DNA of 64,000 bases from JAJTFW01 sp903922455 (GCA_943329665.2 CALQEU020000006.1:1-64000); one strand, 5' to 3'. Counted from the stretch's first letter, positions 53,982-63,808 are shown. Numbers and translations are program-made. Notes: generated from the sequence alone by a model not told the origin.

Positions 53982-54977
53982 AAATGTTTTAATTTGAAGA
54001 TTTGAAAATGGGTTTGTTCTCGGAAGATTTTAATTTGAAAATGTGTTAATTTGATCGCGATGACTCGCGATTTGAAGAGGGATTGGTTGTCGGACGATTC
54101 TAATTTGAAAATATATTGGCTCTAGAAGGGTTTTGATTTAGAAATTGGATTATTCTCGATTTTTTTTTGATTTATTTGGGAAATGAAGGTATTTGTAATA
54201 GTTTTGATTTGTAATAAATTCGGCTTGGTTTTGTTTCCGGCCTTAACACTTAAAAATGATTTGAAATGAGAAATGATAAAGCAGAAAATATCATTGTAAA
54301 GAAGACATTCAATTTTGCGTTGCAGATAATTGACTATACTGAAGCGCTAAAAGAAGAGCGAAAGTATAGGTTGGCGGATCAATTATTTAGATCGGGAACA
54401 AGCATCGGAGCCAATGTAAAGGAATCTCAGAATGCAGAAAGTAAAAAGGATTTCATTCACAAAATGAAAATTGCGGCCAAAGAAGCTGATGAAACTGAGT
54501 ATTGGTTAGAACTTTGTGAAGCTTCATCTAAGTATCCAACAAATGAAATTCTACTTGGAGAAACACGAGCTATCATTCGGATATTGTCTAAAATAATTTC
54601 AACGTCAAAGAAGGAGTTAAATTTGAAAATGGATTAATTTGAAAATTTGAAAATTTTACTTTCTGTCACTATTAATTAAAATCTTTATTTACCCTATGAT
54701 AGTCGCATTGAATTCAAATTGATCGTTGAATCAATTTTGTGAGGCTCTCTATTCGTTGATTGTGAAGAAGTTCGAAAGGAATGGTGATTGAGTTTATGCT
54801 TTTGAATGGTGTTGTACATAAGGATAGTTCACTATATTTGTACTTGAACTAATATGTTCTTTATGTAGTGAGATACTTGTATTTATTGAGTTAATTGTAC
54901 ATTAAATCAATGGAGAGCCCAAGCGACCTAGAACATCATTTTCAAATTTTCAAATTGTAAAATCTTCAAATTATTAA
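53974..54977. mobile_element. Inverted-repeat-bounded segment between scoA and scoB carrying a four-helix-bundle gene
   Basis: The left edge (53976-54011) is built from AATTTGAAAATG, AATTTGAAGATTTGAAAATG and similar units. The right edge (about 54937-54977) is the reverse complement of the same motif (CATTTTCAAATTTTCAAATT, then TAAAATCTTCAAATT). Additional units lie near 54033, 54105 and 54618-54656. The segment splits two genes that are normally adjacent and contains one complete small gene. No transposase is present, so mobility, if any, would be non-autonomous. The boundaries are approximate. Confidence 0.5.
54266..54637 (+). CDS. Four-helix-bundle protein (23S rRNA intervening-sequence protein family)
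   Basis: A 123-aa helical protein of the S23/IVS-encoded four-helix-bundle family. Recognisable segments are 'VKKTFNFALQIIDYTEAL', 'RLADQLFRSGTSIGANVKES' (family hallmark), 'NAESKKDFIHKMKIAAKEAD' and 'ETEYWLELCEASSKYP'. Relatives occur within rRNA intervening sequences, as free-standing genes in many Bacteroidota, and as the Avd accessory protein of diversity-generating retroelements. No rRNA or reverse transcriptase is nearby. The last codons ('NLKMD') are encoded by the TTTGAAAATG repeat. The function is unknown; nucleic-acid binding is plausible. Confidence 0.9.
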   Translation: MRNDKAENIIVKKTFNFALQIIDYTEALKEERKYRLADQLFRSGTSIGANVKESQNAESKKDFIHKMKIAAKEADETEYWLELCEASSKYPTNEILLGETRAIIRILSKIISTSKKELNLKMD

Positions 54978-55007
54978 TTCTTCAAGGTGTAAAATCTTTA
55001 AATTACC
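54638..55007. other. Intergenic right part of the element, upstream of scoB
   Basis: 370 bases. The left end has repeat units in direct orientation (54638-54656), the right end has units in inverted orientation (54937-54977 and weaker copies to 55005). The middle (about 54660-54930) shows no gene. Confidence 0.55.
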
Positions 55008-55667
55008 ATGTTAGATAAAATTGGCATAGCCAAACGCATTGCAAAAGAAGTAAAAGACGGTTACTATGTTAACCTTGGCATTGGCATCCCCACTTTAGTA
55101 GCCAACTATATTCCCAAAGGAGTAAATGTTACTTTACAGTCGGAGAACGGAATGCTCGGCATGGGACCCTTTCCTTTCGACGGCGAAGAAGATGCTGACT
55201 TAATTAATGCAGGAAAGCAAACCATCACTGAAGTACCCGGCACCGCTTATTTCGATTCTGCTTTAAGCTTCGGAATGATTCGCGCAGGAAAAGTAGACCT
55301 CACCATTTTAGGTGCGATGGAAGTAAGTGAGAATGGAGACATCGCCAACTGGAAAATTCCGGGCAAGATGGTGAAAGGAATGGGAGGCGCGATGGACTTA
55401 GTAGCTGCAGCGCAAAATATTATTGTGGCGATGCAGCATGTCAACAAAGCCGGTGAAAGCAAATTATTGCCTTCTTGTACCTTGCCACTCACCGGAGTAA
55501 AATGTGTGAAGAAAATAGTGACAGAGCTTGCCGTTTTAGAGGTAGTCCCTGGCGAGGGTTTTGTATTATTAGAAAGAGCACCCGGTGTAACGGTGGAGGA
55601 TATCCGAAAAGCTACAGCTGGTAAGTTGGTGGTTAGGGGAGATGTTCCGGAGATGGTAATTGATTAA
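55008..55667 (+). CDS. scoB: 3-oxoacid CoA-transferase subunit B
   Basis: 219 aa, beta subunit carrying the catalytic glutamate: 'LQSENGMLGMG' with Glu46 forms the covalent glutamyl-CoA intermediate. Other signatures are 'NLGIGIPTLVANYIPKGVNV', 'FDSALSFGMIRAGKVDLTIL' and 'GEGFVLLERAPGVTVEDIRK'. It should act with ScoA. Whether it is still co-transcribed with scoA across the intervening segment is open. The following gene begins 10 bases after its stop. Confidence 0.95.
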   Translation: MLDKIGIAKRIAKEVKDGYYVNLGIGIPTLVANYIPKGVNVTLQSENGMLGMGPFPFDGEEDADLINAGKQTITEVPGTAYFDSALSFGMIRAGKVDLTILGAMEVSENGDIANWKIPGKMVKGMGGAMDLVAAAQNIIVAMQHVNKAGESKLLPSCTLPLTGVKCVKKIVTELAVLEVVPGEGFVLLERAPGVTVEDIRKATAGKLVVRGDVPEMVID

Positions 55668-55677
55668 GTTTTGTTGA

Positions 55678-57243
55678 ATGGAAACTAACATAAATCGAAA
55701 GAAGGAATTCTGGATTTTCTTAGCATTGATTTGTGTTTTGTATTTGGGTTTGGGAGTATTTAATACGATTCTACTAAGACCACAATCCATACATCAATGG
55801 GCCCAATGCGATCGTGCTTCTGTGGCGTTAAATTATTATCAGGAAAGTATGAATTTATTTTTGCCAAGAGTTCATAACTTAGATAATGGTACTGGAATAA
55901 CGGGGATGGAATTTCCTTTTGTGAATTATTCAGTCGCTGTTTTATATAAAATATTTGGATTCCATGAATTTCTTTATCGGCTTTTTGTTTTACTAGTTTA
56001 CACAATTGGGTTGTATTGTGCTTTCCTAATTGCTCGCAGATTTTTGAAGCATTTTTATTTTAGTCTGGGTGTGGTGTTGCTGTTTGCATGTTCGCCTTTA
56101 CTGGCCTTCTATTCTTCTAATTTTTTACCGGATCCAGTAAGTTTAGCTTTTTCATTCATTGCGTGGTATTTTTTATTTAGGCATTTGGATGTAAAAGAAA
56201 CCAATAAGTATATACATCTATGGGCTATCTTTTTTTGTTTGTCAGCGCTCATCAAAGTTTCAGCGTTGATCAATTTGCCAGCTATGTTTTTTTGTTTCTA
56301 TTATAATCAAAATGCCGGACAAAGGTTAAAGAAGAGTGTTCCATTTGTGTTATATGCTCTGCTAATTGTTGGATTAGTAATCTCGTGGTATAGTTATGCA
56401 ATCTATTTAAGCAGTAAAGTGCATTCAGAAATGTTCCTTTTGCAATCAAGACCTCCACAAAGCGTGAAGGAGTTTTTGGAAGTTTGGGATGAAGTTTACA
56501 GAGTATGGTGGGAGCGAGTGTATGAGAACATCATTTTGTTTATCTTATTAGGAAGTTTGTTTGTTTATTCGCTCTTCTTTAAGAGAAGGGACAAAAATTT
56601 GTCTATTATATCAATTTCACTTCTCTTTTCAGTCGCAGGATTTTTATATTTTATGTGGTTGCAATTGCAACATCACGATTATTATTTAATTTCACTATTC
56701 ACTACAATTTTCTTTGTTCTGATTTTATCTATAGATTTAATTGGAAAGTTAAAGTTAAAGTGGAATTGGTTGATTATTTCAGTTTTAATAGTGAGTGGAA
56801 TTTCTTATCAATTTGCAATGGCTAAAAATCATATTCGTACAAGTTATAAAATCGATTCATGGAAATATGGTTCTGTGCATTTTAATAATTATTTCGACTT
56901 TGAATCTACTTTAGAAGTAGTGGGAGTAGCAAAAAAGGATAAGGTGATAAGTATATTTGATCATAGTCCGGAAATTTCTTTGTATTTATTAAATCGAAAA
57001 GGGGTAACAGTAGCTTATCGAAAACACAAGGAAGTATTTGAAAAATACCTACTATCGGGTCATTTTAAATATGTTATCTATAATTTGGAAAGTAATTTCG
57101 ATGAATTTTCTTTCAGCGCATTGGAATATCCTTTGAAGGAAATATATAACAACGGAATAATTGTAATTTATTTAATAAATTCGAATAATAATTTTCAAGA
57201 AAAGGATTCTACTACACCATTATTATTGTCCCCATGGAATTAA
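55678..57243 (+). CDS. GT39-like membrane glycosyltransferase
   Basis: A 521-aa membrane protein with about ten hydrophobic helices. 'SIHQWAQCDRASVALNYYQE' just after the first helix places an Asp in the position of the catalytic acid of GT-C enzymes (PMT/ArnT type), followed by 'GTGITGMEFPFVNYSVAVLY'. The C-terminal ~100 residues are soluble ('DKVISIFDHSPEISLYLLNR'). It probably transfers a sugar from a polyprenyl phosphate donor in the periplasm. It overlaps the next gene by 10 bases, and that gene encodes the type of enzyme that makes such donors. Confidence 0.8.
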   Translation: METNINRKKEFWIFLALICVLYLGLGVFNTILLRPQSIHQWAQCDRASVALNYYQESMNLFLPRVHNLDNGTGITGMEFPFVNYSVAVLYKIFGFHEFLYRLFVLLVYTIGLYCAFLIARRFLKHFYFSLGVVLLFACSPLLAFYSSNFLPDPVSLAFSFIAWYFLFRHLDVKETNKYIHLWAIFFCLSALIKVSALINLPAMFFCFYYNQNAGQRLKKSVPFVLYALLIVGLVISWYSYAIYLSSKVHSEMFLLQSRPPQSVKEFLEVWDEVYRVWWERVYENIILFILLGSLFVYSLFFKRRDKNLSIISISLLFSVAGFLYFMWLQLQHHDYYLISLFTTIFFVLILSIDLIGKLKLKWNWLIISVLIVSGISYQFAMAKNHIRTSYKIDSWKYGSVHFNNYFDFESTLEVVGVAKKDKVISIFDHSPEISLYLLNRKGVTVAYRKHKEVFEKYLLSGHFKYVIYNLESNFDEFSFSALEYPLKEIYNNGIIVIYLINSNNNFQEKDSTTPLLLSPWN

Positions 57244-58163
57244 GCATTATTGTACCGGTTTATAATGAAGAAGCGAATATTGAATTGCTTTTTTCACGAC
57301 TTCATATTGTTTTGAAGCAATTGAATTTAAACCACGAAATTATTTTTATTAATGATGGTAGCGTCGACAATTCTTTAAAGATTCTAAAAAAGCTTGCTAT
57401 AGAATGTCACGAAGTAAAGTTTATTGATTTCAGTAGAAATTTTGGACATCAAGTTGCAGTTAGTGCAGGTATAGATCATTGTCAAGGGAATGCTGTTGTT
57501 ATCATCGATGCCGATCTTCAAGATCCTCCGGAGATAATACCCGTTCTGTATGATAAATTGAAGGAGGGCTATCAAGTAGTTTATGCAAGACGAAAGAGCA
57601 GATCAGGTGAAGGCTTTTTGAAGAAATTCACAGCTAAGTTATTTTATCGTTTTCTAGCTAAAATTACTAGTGTTAAAATTCCTCTCGACACAGGTGATTT
57701 TAGAATAATGGATAGACGAATCGTATCCGTTCTTAAGCAGATGCCCGAGCAACAAAAGTTTTTAAGAGCACAAATCGCTTGGGCTGGTTTTAAACAAACG
57801 TATGTGGAATTTGATCGTGATCAAAGAAACGCAGGGGAAACAGGGTATACGTATCGAAAAATGATCCGTTTTGCTTTAGATGGAATTACAGGATTTTCAA
57901 ATCTCCCGCTAAAGTTTGCTACGATTGCCGGTTTTATTGTATCAGGAATCACGTTTATAATTAGTTTGTATGCGCTTTATGCAAGATTTGTCAGTAAGGA
58001 TTTTGTTCCAGGTTGGACATCATTGATTCTTGCCGTTCTATTTATAGGTGGAGTTCAATTAATAAGCATTGGAATTATTGGAGAGTATATTAGTAGGCTA
58101 AGTACAAATGTGAGAAGTAGGCCACTTTATATTGTTTCAGAATCAAATATTATTTCGAATTAA
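57234..58163 (+). CDS. GtrB/DPM1-type polyprenol-phosphate glycosyltransferase (GT2)
   Basis: A 309-aa protein. The GT2 domain (about 1-220) has 'SIIVPVYNEEANIELLFSRL', 'FINDGSVDNS', the DxD-type 'IDADLQDPPEIIPVL' and 'LRAQIAWAGFKQTYVEFDRD' with 'GETGYTYRKM'. Two C-terminal membrane helices (about 228-250 and 263-285) anchor it. Such enzymes move a sugar from a nucleotide sugar to polyprenyl phosphate on the cytoplasmic face. The overlap with the upstream GT39-like gene suggests a donor-maker/transferase pair. The sugar is unknown. Confidence 0.9.
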   Translation: MELSIIVPVYNEEANIELLFSRLHIVLKQLNLNHEIIFINDGSVDNSLKILKKLAIECHEVKFIDFSRNFGHQVAVSAGIDHCQGNAVVIIDADLQDPPEIIPVLYDKLKEGYQVVYARRKSRSGEGFLKKFTAKLFYRFLAKITSVKIPLDTGDFRIMDRRIVSVLKQMPEQQKFLRAQIAWAGFKQTYVEFDRDQRNAGETGYTYRKMIRFALDGITGFSNLPLKFATIAGFIVSGITFIISLYALYARFVSKDFVPGWTSLILAVLFIGGVQLISIGIIGEYISRLSTNVRSRPLYIVSESNIISN

Positions 58164-58169
58164 AAATAA

Positions 58170-59783
58170 TTATTTGATGTTTTTCTTGCTAAGTATTTCG
58201 GCTTGAGAAGGGGTAATAAGCTTATTTTCTAATAGTACCCAGAGTGCTTCTTTCGTTGTTTGATCGTTTAAAGATAAATTTTCTGAAATACTTTTATTTT
58301 TGCAATGGTTTAGCCACTCAGGAGTGGATATAATTTCCTGTTTTTTTATAATCAATATAATTTCTGCTTCTTCTATTGTTGATGCCGGCGATAAAACTTT
58401 TTGTATAGAGGAACTCAATTTAATTAAAGTCAGATTTCCTACGTTATATTGCGATCTGATGGAAAATTGAGACAATAATTTTAGTTGGTCAATCGGAACT
58501 AAATAGGCAATGGTGTCAGTTGGAATAATTGAATATTGATCAATTAAATTATCTTTTTTTGATAGGTATAGGTTTTGTACTAACCTCGAATTTGTATCAT
58601 TTGATGAACCTAGAATTTTAATTGTCTCGACGGGATTTGATTTTTTATAATCGTTGATTTGTTTAACTTGTTCCTCAATTTGTATTACATTGGAGTAATG
58701 ACGAGATGAAAATAGATTTAGCGCATCGTGAAAGGGAAATACCCAGAATAAAACGGATAAAATTATTAGTAAAACGGAGTGAATTTGAAGTTTGTTTTTT
58801 GCTTTTAAGTAGGCTTTAATTTCCTTTAAGGCTATTTCAATTGTAAATCCATTTAATGCCAGTAAGAGAACAAGGTTAATGATATGATGCTCGGGATAAA
58901 AGTAACCATACATTAGTATCGATAGACTTGAAATGGAAAGTAATAAGTAAAATGGATTCTTACGTTTTATTTGACTAATAATTAGTATCAATAATCCCAC
59001 AATGCTAGCAATACCCCATAATCCTAAGGCGGTGTGATGGATATTTTGAAAGTTATTTGTTACGATTTCATAAGGATTTAAGTACCCTAAGTTTAATAGA
59101 ATACCACTAAGTAATAGTGTTCCAATTGAAATACAATTTAAAATCAGAAGTTCTTTAGCTTTATTTAAAGTAGTGTCTTTATTTAGAAATAGGATAAGTG
59201 TAAATGGAAGAAGGATAAATAAAATTATTTTCCCAATGAGTAAGGTTGTAAAAAATAACCAAATTCTTAAGAAAGTGAATGACTTTAATTCAGTATTGAA
59301 GCACTGTTTTATTTTGCTTATGGTTACAAAGCATGCAGTGGATTGTAAGACGTAAATGAGCCCGTTTGGCAAGCCTCTCGATGTAAGCAGGAACGGGGTC
59401 GTGGATATCATGATACCCCATAAAAACAGTAAACGGTACTCGTTGTTTTTTTTTGGTGACCAGAACAGAATAAATATTGCAATAAATGAAATTCCAGAAC
59501 ATATAATTCGAAAAGGAAATGGGCTTAATGTTTGAAGGTTTAGGAGCGGTAAGAAAAGTTGTTTAGCTATGAAACTTTGGATTGTGAATGCAGAGTTAAA
59601 TTTGTCTATACTAAAATATTGGTATAGATACTCATATTCATTTTGAGTAAGAAATGGTAATTGAATAAAGTGAAAGTAGGTATAAGTAAAAATAAAAAGC
59701 AATGTGAAATAATAGATGATTCTATTATTTGTTTCTAAACAATTTAGAGATTTTGTTAAAAGTTTATTCAATAGTAATTTCAT
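58170..59783 (-). CDS. GT-C-like multi-pass membrane protein
   Basis: A 537-aa protein with about eleven hydrophobic helices through residue ~360, then a soluble C-terminal domain (about 365-537). The first loop, 'QLPFLTQNEYEYLYQYFSID', has acidic residues in the position typical of GT-C glycosyltransferases, but no family signature is clear. The layout resembles the plus-strand GT39-like protein next door. It is the last gene of the minus-strand operon and overlaps the GH16-like gene by 20 bases. The codon and base use is more AT-rich than in the housekeeping genes. Confidence 0.65.
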   Translation of the reverse strand: MKLLLNKLLTKSLNCLETNNRIIYYFTLLFIFTYTYFHFIQLPFLTQNEYEYLYQYFSIDKFNSAFTIQSFIAKQLFLPLLNLQTLSPFPFRIICSGISFIAIFILFWSPKKNNEYRLLFLWGIMISTTPFLLTSRGLPNGLIYVLQSTACFVTISKIKQCFNTELKSFTFLRIWLFFTTLLIGKIILFILLPFTLILFLNKDTTLNKAKELLILNCISIGTLLLSGILLNLGYLNPYEIVTNNFQNIHHTALGLWGIASIVGLLILIISQIKRKNPFYLLLSISSLSILMYGYFYPEHHIINLVLLLALNGFTIEIALKEIKAYLKAKNKLQIHSVLLIILSVLFWVFPFHDALNLFSSRHYSNVIQIEEQVKQINDYKKSNPVETIKILGSSNDTNSRLVQNLYLSKKDNLIDQYSIIPTDTIAYLVPIDQLKLLSQFSIRSQYNVGNLTLIKLSSSIQKVLSPASTIEEAEIILIIKKQEIISTPEWLNHCKNKSISENLSLNDQTTKEALWVLLENKLITPSQAEILSKKNIK

Positions 59784-61695
59784 AAATTTTACCTATAATT
59801 TCTTTGGAGGGGAATGGAATATTTTCTTGTTCAAACGGTGCGCCAAACCACCATTTAGTATTATGGAATTCTTGGTCAATAATTAGTAGCATTTGGTTGT
59901 TAGGTATGCTTGTAAAGCTGCTGTCCATGTAGCAGATTTCTTGCATTTGATTTGCTTCGGGACCAATCTTCCATATGATTTCTGTTGGTGACCACTCAAT
60001 TTCGAAGTAGTAGTAGTCTTTTCCAAAGAGGTCTCTGTCAATTGCAAGCTGTCCACCTGTTGTAGCTCTAGATGATTTACCCCATCTGAACGAACTTGAT
60101 TTTTTATCATTATGTACTAAAGTTACACATCCTCCAGCTTGCTTACTAGGGTCTTGACAAGCCATATCCCAATTGGTACAGGCAACTAGTATTTTATCCT
60201 CGTCATCACTTAAATCTTTTGTAGGATGAGGTAGCCAATCTGTTTTTCTATTTTTATTGGGTGTAGTTCTTCTAAAAAATGGTGGAAAAGAATTCAATGG
60301 ACAATAAGGATGCGCCTTGATGATTTCAAAATCTATTTCCGAATAACCAGAAAGTTCTTTTCTTGCACTATTTTCATCGCCAACGTAGTCACTCATATAT
60401 CCTCCGTTTTTGCAAGGTTTTAAATGGTTCCAAGGTTCTTCACTTTGTGTTATTAGCCAAATTGCATTCGTGATTCCATTCCACATATTGGAGTCATTCA
60501 ACAATCTAGTTAATTTACATTTTACTCTGTACTTACCATAAGTTAATCCATGTCTAGTTTTTATTCCACTAATCTCTTTACGCCAATCAAAGGGCTTACT
60601 GGAAGGGTTCCTTAGTTCAATGCTTTTGTCTTTTTCATTATAGCGAACCGACTCACATGCTGACCGAGGTCGAGTTGGAATGGTATAGATTCTTTCTTCT
60701 AATGCTGTAAAACTTTTATTCCAGTAGTAATCTTCCCTATTGTATTCATTGGAATTTACATCTGCTATTACAGGAATATTTTTTAAATAGGTGTCAGAAA
60801 TAATGGTAGGTATAAATTGCTCAACACAGGCATTATTCTTTAGGTTTTTATTGGAATTACATGTTAAGCATAAAAATTTCTGATCGCTCGTACTGTTGTA
60901 GCTATTTGGGTTTACATAAATACCTTTACTGAAGTCAATAGTGGCTTTAACTTTTAACACGCTTGTTGAAGTGATATTAGAAATTCCATTTAAAGGGTCG
61001 GATACGCGTTGAGTTAAATAATCAAATGGATTGATAAAGTATTCTTGACTTTTCTTGTTTAAATAAAGAACTTGTTCGGGAATACTCTTGTTGTTTTTAC
61101 TTTCTTCATCAATTACCAATAACATAAATTCATAATTCCCCATTCTTGGATTTCTTTTCCAAGGTTGGTTAATGCCGTTTTCCATATACCTGGATTCGAA
61201 TCTTGGATTTCCTACAATTCTAAACGAATCTGAAATCAGATGATATTCATCGTCAGCAGGAATCACACTTGTTTGCTTTATTCCAATTGTAGTGTCTTCC
61301 CAACTGCCATAAAAATTGTCACTTTGAGAGTTGAAATATTCAAAGGAACTGTCTGGACGAATCGGATATTTGTAAGAAGAATTTTGGTAGTAGATTTTAT
61401 AATAAAAAGAAGCAGGTACATTTCCCTTGTTTTTAATTTCAAATGTGAATTTGAAATAACCACTTTCAATTTGATTTTTTGTTGGAATTTCAATTCCTTC
61501 GTTTATGTCATTCCATTCAATACCTATTTCTTTAATAGTATCATTTTCATCTCCCCAATTGACGATGGGATGGAATGAAAAGACTTCAAAACTTTGACCT
61601 TCACCGCCAAAAACACTTTCCGATTTTTTATTGCAAGCAATCACAAACGTGAAGAAAATTACTGAACATGCTATATTGAGTATTTTAAAGTTCAT
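59764..61695 (-). CDS. Lipoprotein with C-terminal GH16-like domain
   Basis: A 643-aa protein. A lipoprotein signal ('VIFFTFVIAC', Cys21) anchors it. Residues about 25-330 form an N-terminal beta-rich region ('FKFTFEIKNKGNVPASFYYK'). The C-terminal part (about 340-643) resembles a family 16 glycoside hydrolase jellyroll: 'IKTRHGLTYGKYRVKCKL', 'MWNGITNAIWLITQSEEPWN', then the catalytic motif EIDFE with Glu453, Asp455 and Glu457, 'YYYFEIEWSPTEIIWKIG' and 'NNQMLLIIDQEFHNTKWW'. The E-x-D-x-E motif is intact, so it may hydrolyse or transglycosylate a beta-glucan/galactan-like polymer. Extra cysteines ('CLTC', 'CTNWDMAC') are unusual. Confidence 0.75.
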   Translation of the reverse strand: MNFKILNIACSVIFFTFVIACNKKSESVFGGEGQSFEVFSFHPIVNWGDENDTIKEIGIEWNDINEGIEIPTKNQIESGYFKFTFEIKNKGNVPASFYYKIYYQNSSYKYPIRPDSSFEYFNSQSDNFYGSWEDTTIGIKQTSVIPADDEYHLISDSFRIVGNPRFESRYMENGINQPWKRNPRMGNYEFMLLVIDEESKNNKSIPEQVLYLNKKSQEYFINPFDYLTQRVSDPLNGISNITSTSVLKVKATIDFSKGIYVNPNSYNSTSDQKFLCLTCNSNKNLKNNACVEQFIPTIISDTYLKNIPVIADVNSNEYNREDYYWNKSFTALEERIYTIPTRPRSACESVRYNEKDKSIELRNPSSKPFDWRKEISGIKTRHGLTYGKYRVKCKLTRLLNDSNMWNGITNAIWLITQSEEPWNHLKPCKNGGYMSDYVGDENSARKELSGYSEIDFEIIKAHPYCPLNSFPPFFRRTTPNKNRKTDWLPHPTKDLSDDEDKILVACTNWDMACQDPSKQAGGCVTLVHNDKKSSSFRWGKSSRATTGGQLAIDRDLFGKDYYYFEIEWSPTEIIWKIGPEANQMQEICYMDSSFTSIPNNQMLLIIDQEFHNTKWWFGAPFEQENIPFPSKEIIGKIYEITIE

Positions 61696-61697
61696 AA

Positions 61698-63290
61698 TTA
61701 TTGAATTGGAAATTCTCCGTAATATTTTTTAATTAAAGTTCTTTCGTTAATAGCGTCATAATTTTCCGCATTAAATATTAATTTCTTTTGTGATGGAATG
61801 TAGGTAGTACTTAATCTCTCATAGTAAAATGGACTAGCACCTCCAATAGTTGTTTTTGGAAAATAAGAATTGAGAATAGTTATTTTACTGTTTTCTTCAA
61901 GAATTATTTTATAAAGGGCGTACCTCCATCCTCTACTTAAAATCAGGTATTCATTGTTTTTAAGTGGAAACCACTGATCGAGGGCAGATAGAGATAGTAA
62001 AACATTTGTGGACCGATTTTGATAATCGAGGACAGTAAATTCAATGATCGATCCTGCTCTTCTGCCAATAAAAATATTATTTGTAGATTCATTTGTAAAT
62101 AGTAAATACTGCTCATTTCCTAGACTAGTAAGAGATTTTATTTCACCTGGACTAATCCCATTTTGATATTTGCATTGGAATAATATTGCTTTCGTATTTA
62201 CCAACCTCGTTCCATCAAAACTTATCCAGGCTGAGCTTTGTTCAGCGAAAAGCGTAGAATGCGAAGTAAATATCCATTTGTTTTTTTGATTAATAACTAT
62301 ACGTTTTTCCGTTACACTCTTTGCATTTAAATAAAAGTAATTGATATCATCGTGATCAATTGTTCGTTTGCTGATTAAAAGTTCACCGAGATGATTTATT
62401 CCAATTTGATATGGATTTTCAAGCGTGCTCGCTGGTAAATTAATTTTTCGAATTTGTTCCTTTGTCTTAAACAGTAATGTATTGTTATTCTCGATACTTG
62501 CAAGTTGATTTTTTTCAGCGTTAAATATCGTATTAATATTAGAATGCTCCTTCAACCACAAATCTTGTATATCGGATTCACTCAGTTTTGTTTTTGGTAA
62601 GTATGGATGATATCCAGCTGCTGTTGTATTGTATTCTCCTTCCATCTGACGAATTAATGTGGAATCGCCGCTAGGAGCTGGATCTGATCCGAATGCTATT
62701 TCTAATGATTCTATGCGAATTGGTGATGGGCCAATATTCCATATGTATGCCTTTAATGTGGATTCTTTTGTTATTGGATAACCTTCTGTTTTTATTCTGC
62801 CGTTTATTATGTTAGGTAGTTTGACGATGAAGTCTGGATCACTACTATAACTTGCACTCCAAAATGGTTCGTTTTGACCAGGGGTTTCAATTGTTACTAC
62901 AAAAATGAAATTCAAACTATCTGTACTTAGTCGTGTAACTTTAGCTTGTGTTTTAATTAATGATAAACTATCTTTATAATAGTCAAAAATCCGTAAGCTA
63001 AATCCTGGGCTATATGATTTATTTCCATCCAAATAAAAACCTGTTGAATCATAGTTTTTATCAGTACTTTGACTGTTCTGGAATATAATTTTATAAGTAT
63101 CTACTCCACTTTTAGTTATTGTCCCCGTGTTTTCTGATTGAAAATATTCAGAAAATTCACGTTCAAGAGAATTGATCGATACACTCGATTTATCAATTAG
63201 GACAAAAAGTATAATGTAAATTATACTTCCTGCAAAAAGCAAAACTATGGATTTGCTTTTCTGAAATGAATATGGATTTCGACTATTCAA
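61698..63290 (-). CDS. Membrane-anchored protein of unknown function
   Basis: 530 aa from a TTG start, the only start available near the N-terminus (an in-frame stop lies two codons upstream). It overlaps the upstream gene's stop by 8 bases (TTGAATAG), so translation is probably coupled. One membrane helix (about 14-33, 'IVLLFAGSIIYIILFVLI') is followed by a beta-rich domain (about 40-210) and a C-terminal region with propeller-like repeats ('NQYLLFTNESTNNIFIGRRA'-style strands, 'NNEYLILSRGWRYALYKIIL'). The family is not recognised. It lies between the GH16-like and the small lipoprotein genes. Confidence 0.65.
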   Translation of the reverse strand: MNSRNPYSFQKSKSIVLLFAGSIIYIILFVLIDKSSVSINSLEREFSEYFQSENTGTITKSGVDTYKIIFQNSQSTDKNYDSTGFYLDGNKSYSPGFSLRIFDYYKDSLSLIKTQAKVTRLSTDSLNFIFVVTIETPGQNEPFWSASYSSDPDFIVKLPNIINGRIKTEGYPITKESTLKAYIWNIGPSPIRIESLEIAFGSDPAPSGDSTLIRQMEGEYNTTAAGYHPYLPKTKLSESDIQDLWLKEHSNINTIFNAEKNQLASIENNNTLLFKTKEQIRKINLPASTLENPYQIGINHLGELLISKRTIDHDDINYFYLNAKSVTEKRIVINQKNKWIFTSHSTLFAEQSSAWISFDGTRLVNTKAILFQCKYQNGISPGEIKSLTSLGNEQYLLFTNESTNNIFIGRRAGSIIEFTVLDYQNRSTNVLLSLSALDQWFPLKNNEYLILSRGWRYALYKIILEENSKITILNSYFPKTTIGGASPFYYERLSTTYIPSQKKLIFNAENYDAINERTLIKKYYGEFPIQ

Positions 63291-63804
63291 AAGTCAATTC
63301 AAAGTCGTCAAAAGAAGCTTCTTCTTGTTTGGGTGCCCATCCATATATTTTTAATATGCCATCATTTACCTCCATTGGTAAATCCAGTTTAACTTCAATG
63401 CGCTTCCACCCTTTGTCATCTGTCTCTTGGGCGGATGATAGGAATGTGCTTTTCCAAATATAATTTGCACCCGTTGGACTATTGACAGTGGCCACCCATT
63501 GTGCTTCTTTTGGATCTCCTATGCATCTTATCCATATTGAAGCGGTCATCTTAGTATAACCTTTTGCCAAAAGATCCTTGACTTCTGCCTCATAAGTTAA
63601 GCTATAAACTCTTTCAGGTCCAGTAAAAATTGAATATTTGCCACTTCGACTTAATTTATTTGAAATGGCCTCATTTGAAATATTCCAATTTTTTAATTCA
63701 TCAAAATCGCAGGTAATAATATTTGATCGATTCTTAGAATTAGAACAACTATTAAATAGTTGAACACCGCAAAACATGATAAGGAACAGTAACTTTTTTT
63801 TCAT
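63283..63804 (-). CDS. Small lipoprotein with a carbohydrate-binding-like jellyroll
   Basis: A 173-aa protein. Lipoprotein signal 'LLFLIMFCGVQLFNSC' (Cys20). The mature part is a single beta-sandwich with the pattern of carbohydrate-binding jellyrolls: 'ITCDFDELKNWNISNEAI', 'SGKYSIFTGPERVYSLTYEA', 'MTASIWIRCIGDPKEAQWVA' and the closing 'EASFDDFELTFE'. It is the first gene of the minus-strand operon, downstream of a good -7 box. Binding of a glycan is inferred from the fold pattern only. Confidence 0.65.
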   Translation of the reverse strand: MKKKLLFLIMFCGVQLFNSCSNSKNRSNIITCDFDELKNWNISNEAISNKLSRSGKYSIFTGPERVYSLTYEAEVKDLLAKGYTKMTASIWIRCIGDPKEAQWVATVNSPTGANYIWKSTFLSSAQETDDKGWKRIEVKLDLPMEVNDGILKIYGWAPKQEEASFDDFELTFE

Positions 63805-63808
63805 GTTT

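Noticed and set aside
54266..54637. Diversity-generating retroelement (Avd-like protein)
   Set aside because: The four-helix protein resembles Avd, but no reverse transcriptase, template repeat or variable repeat was found in the window.
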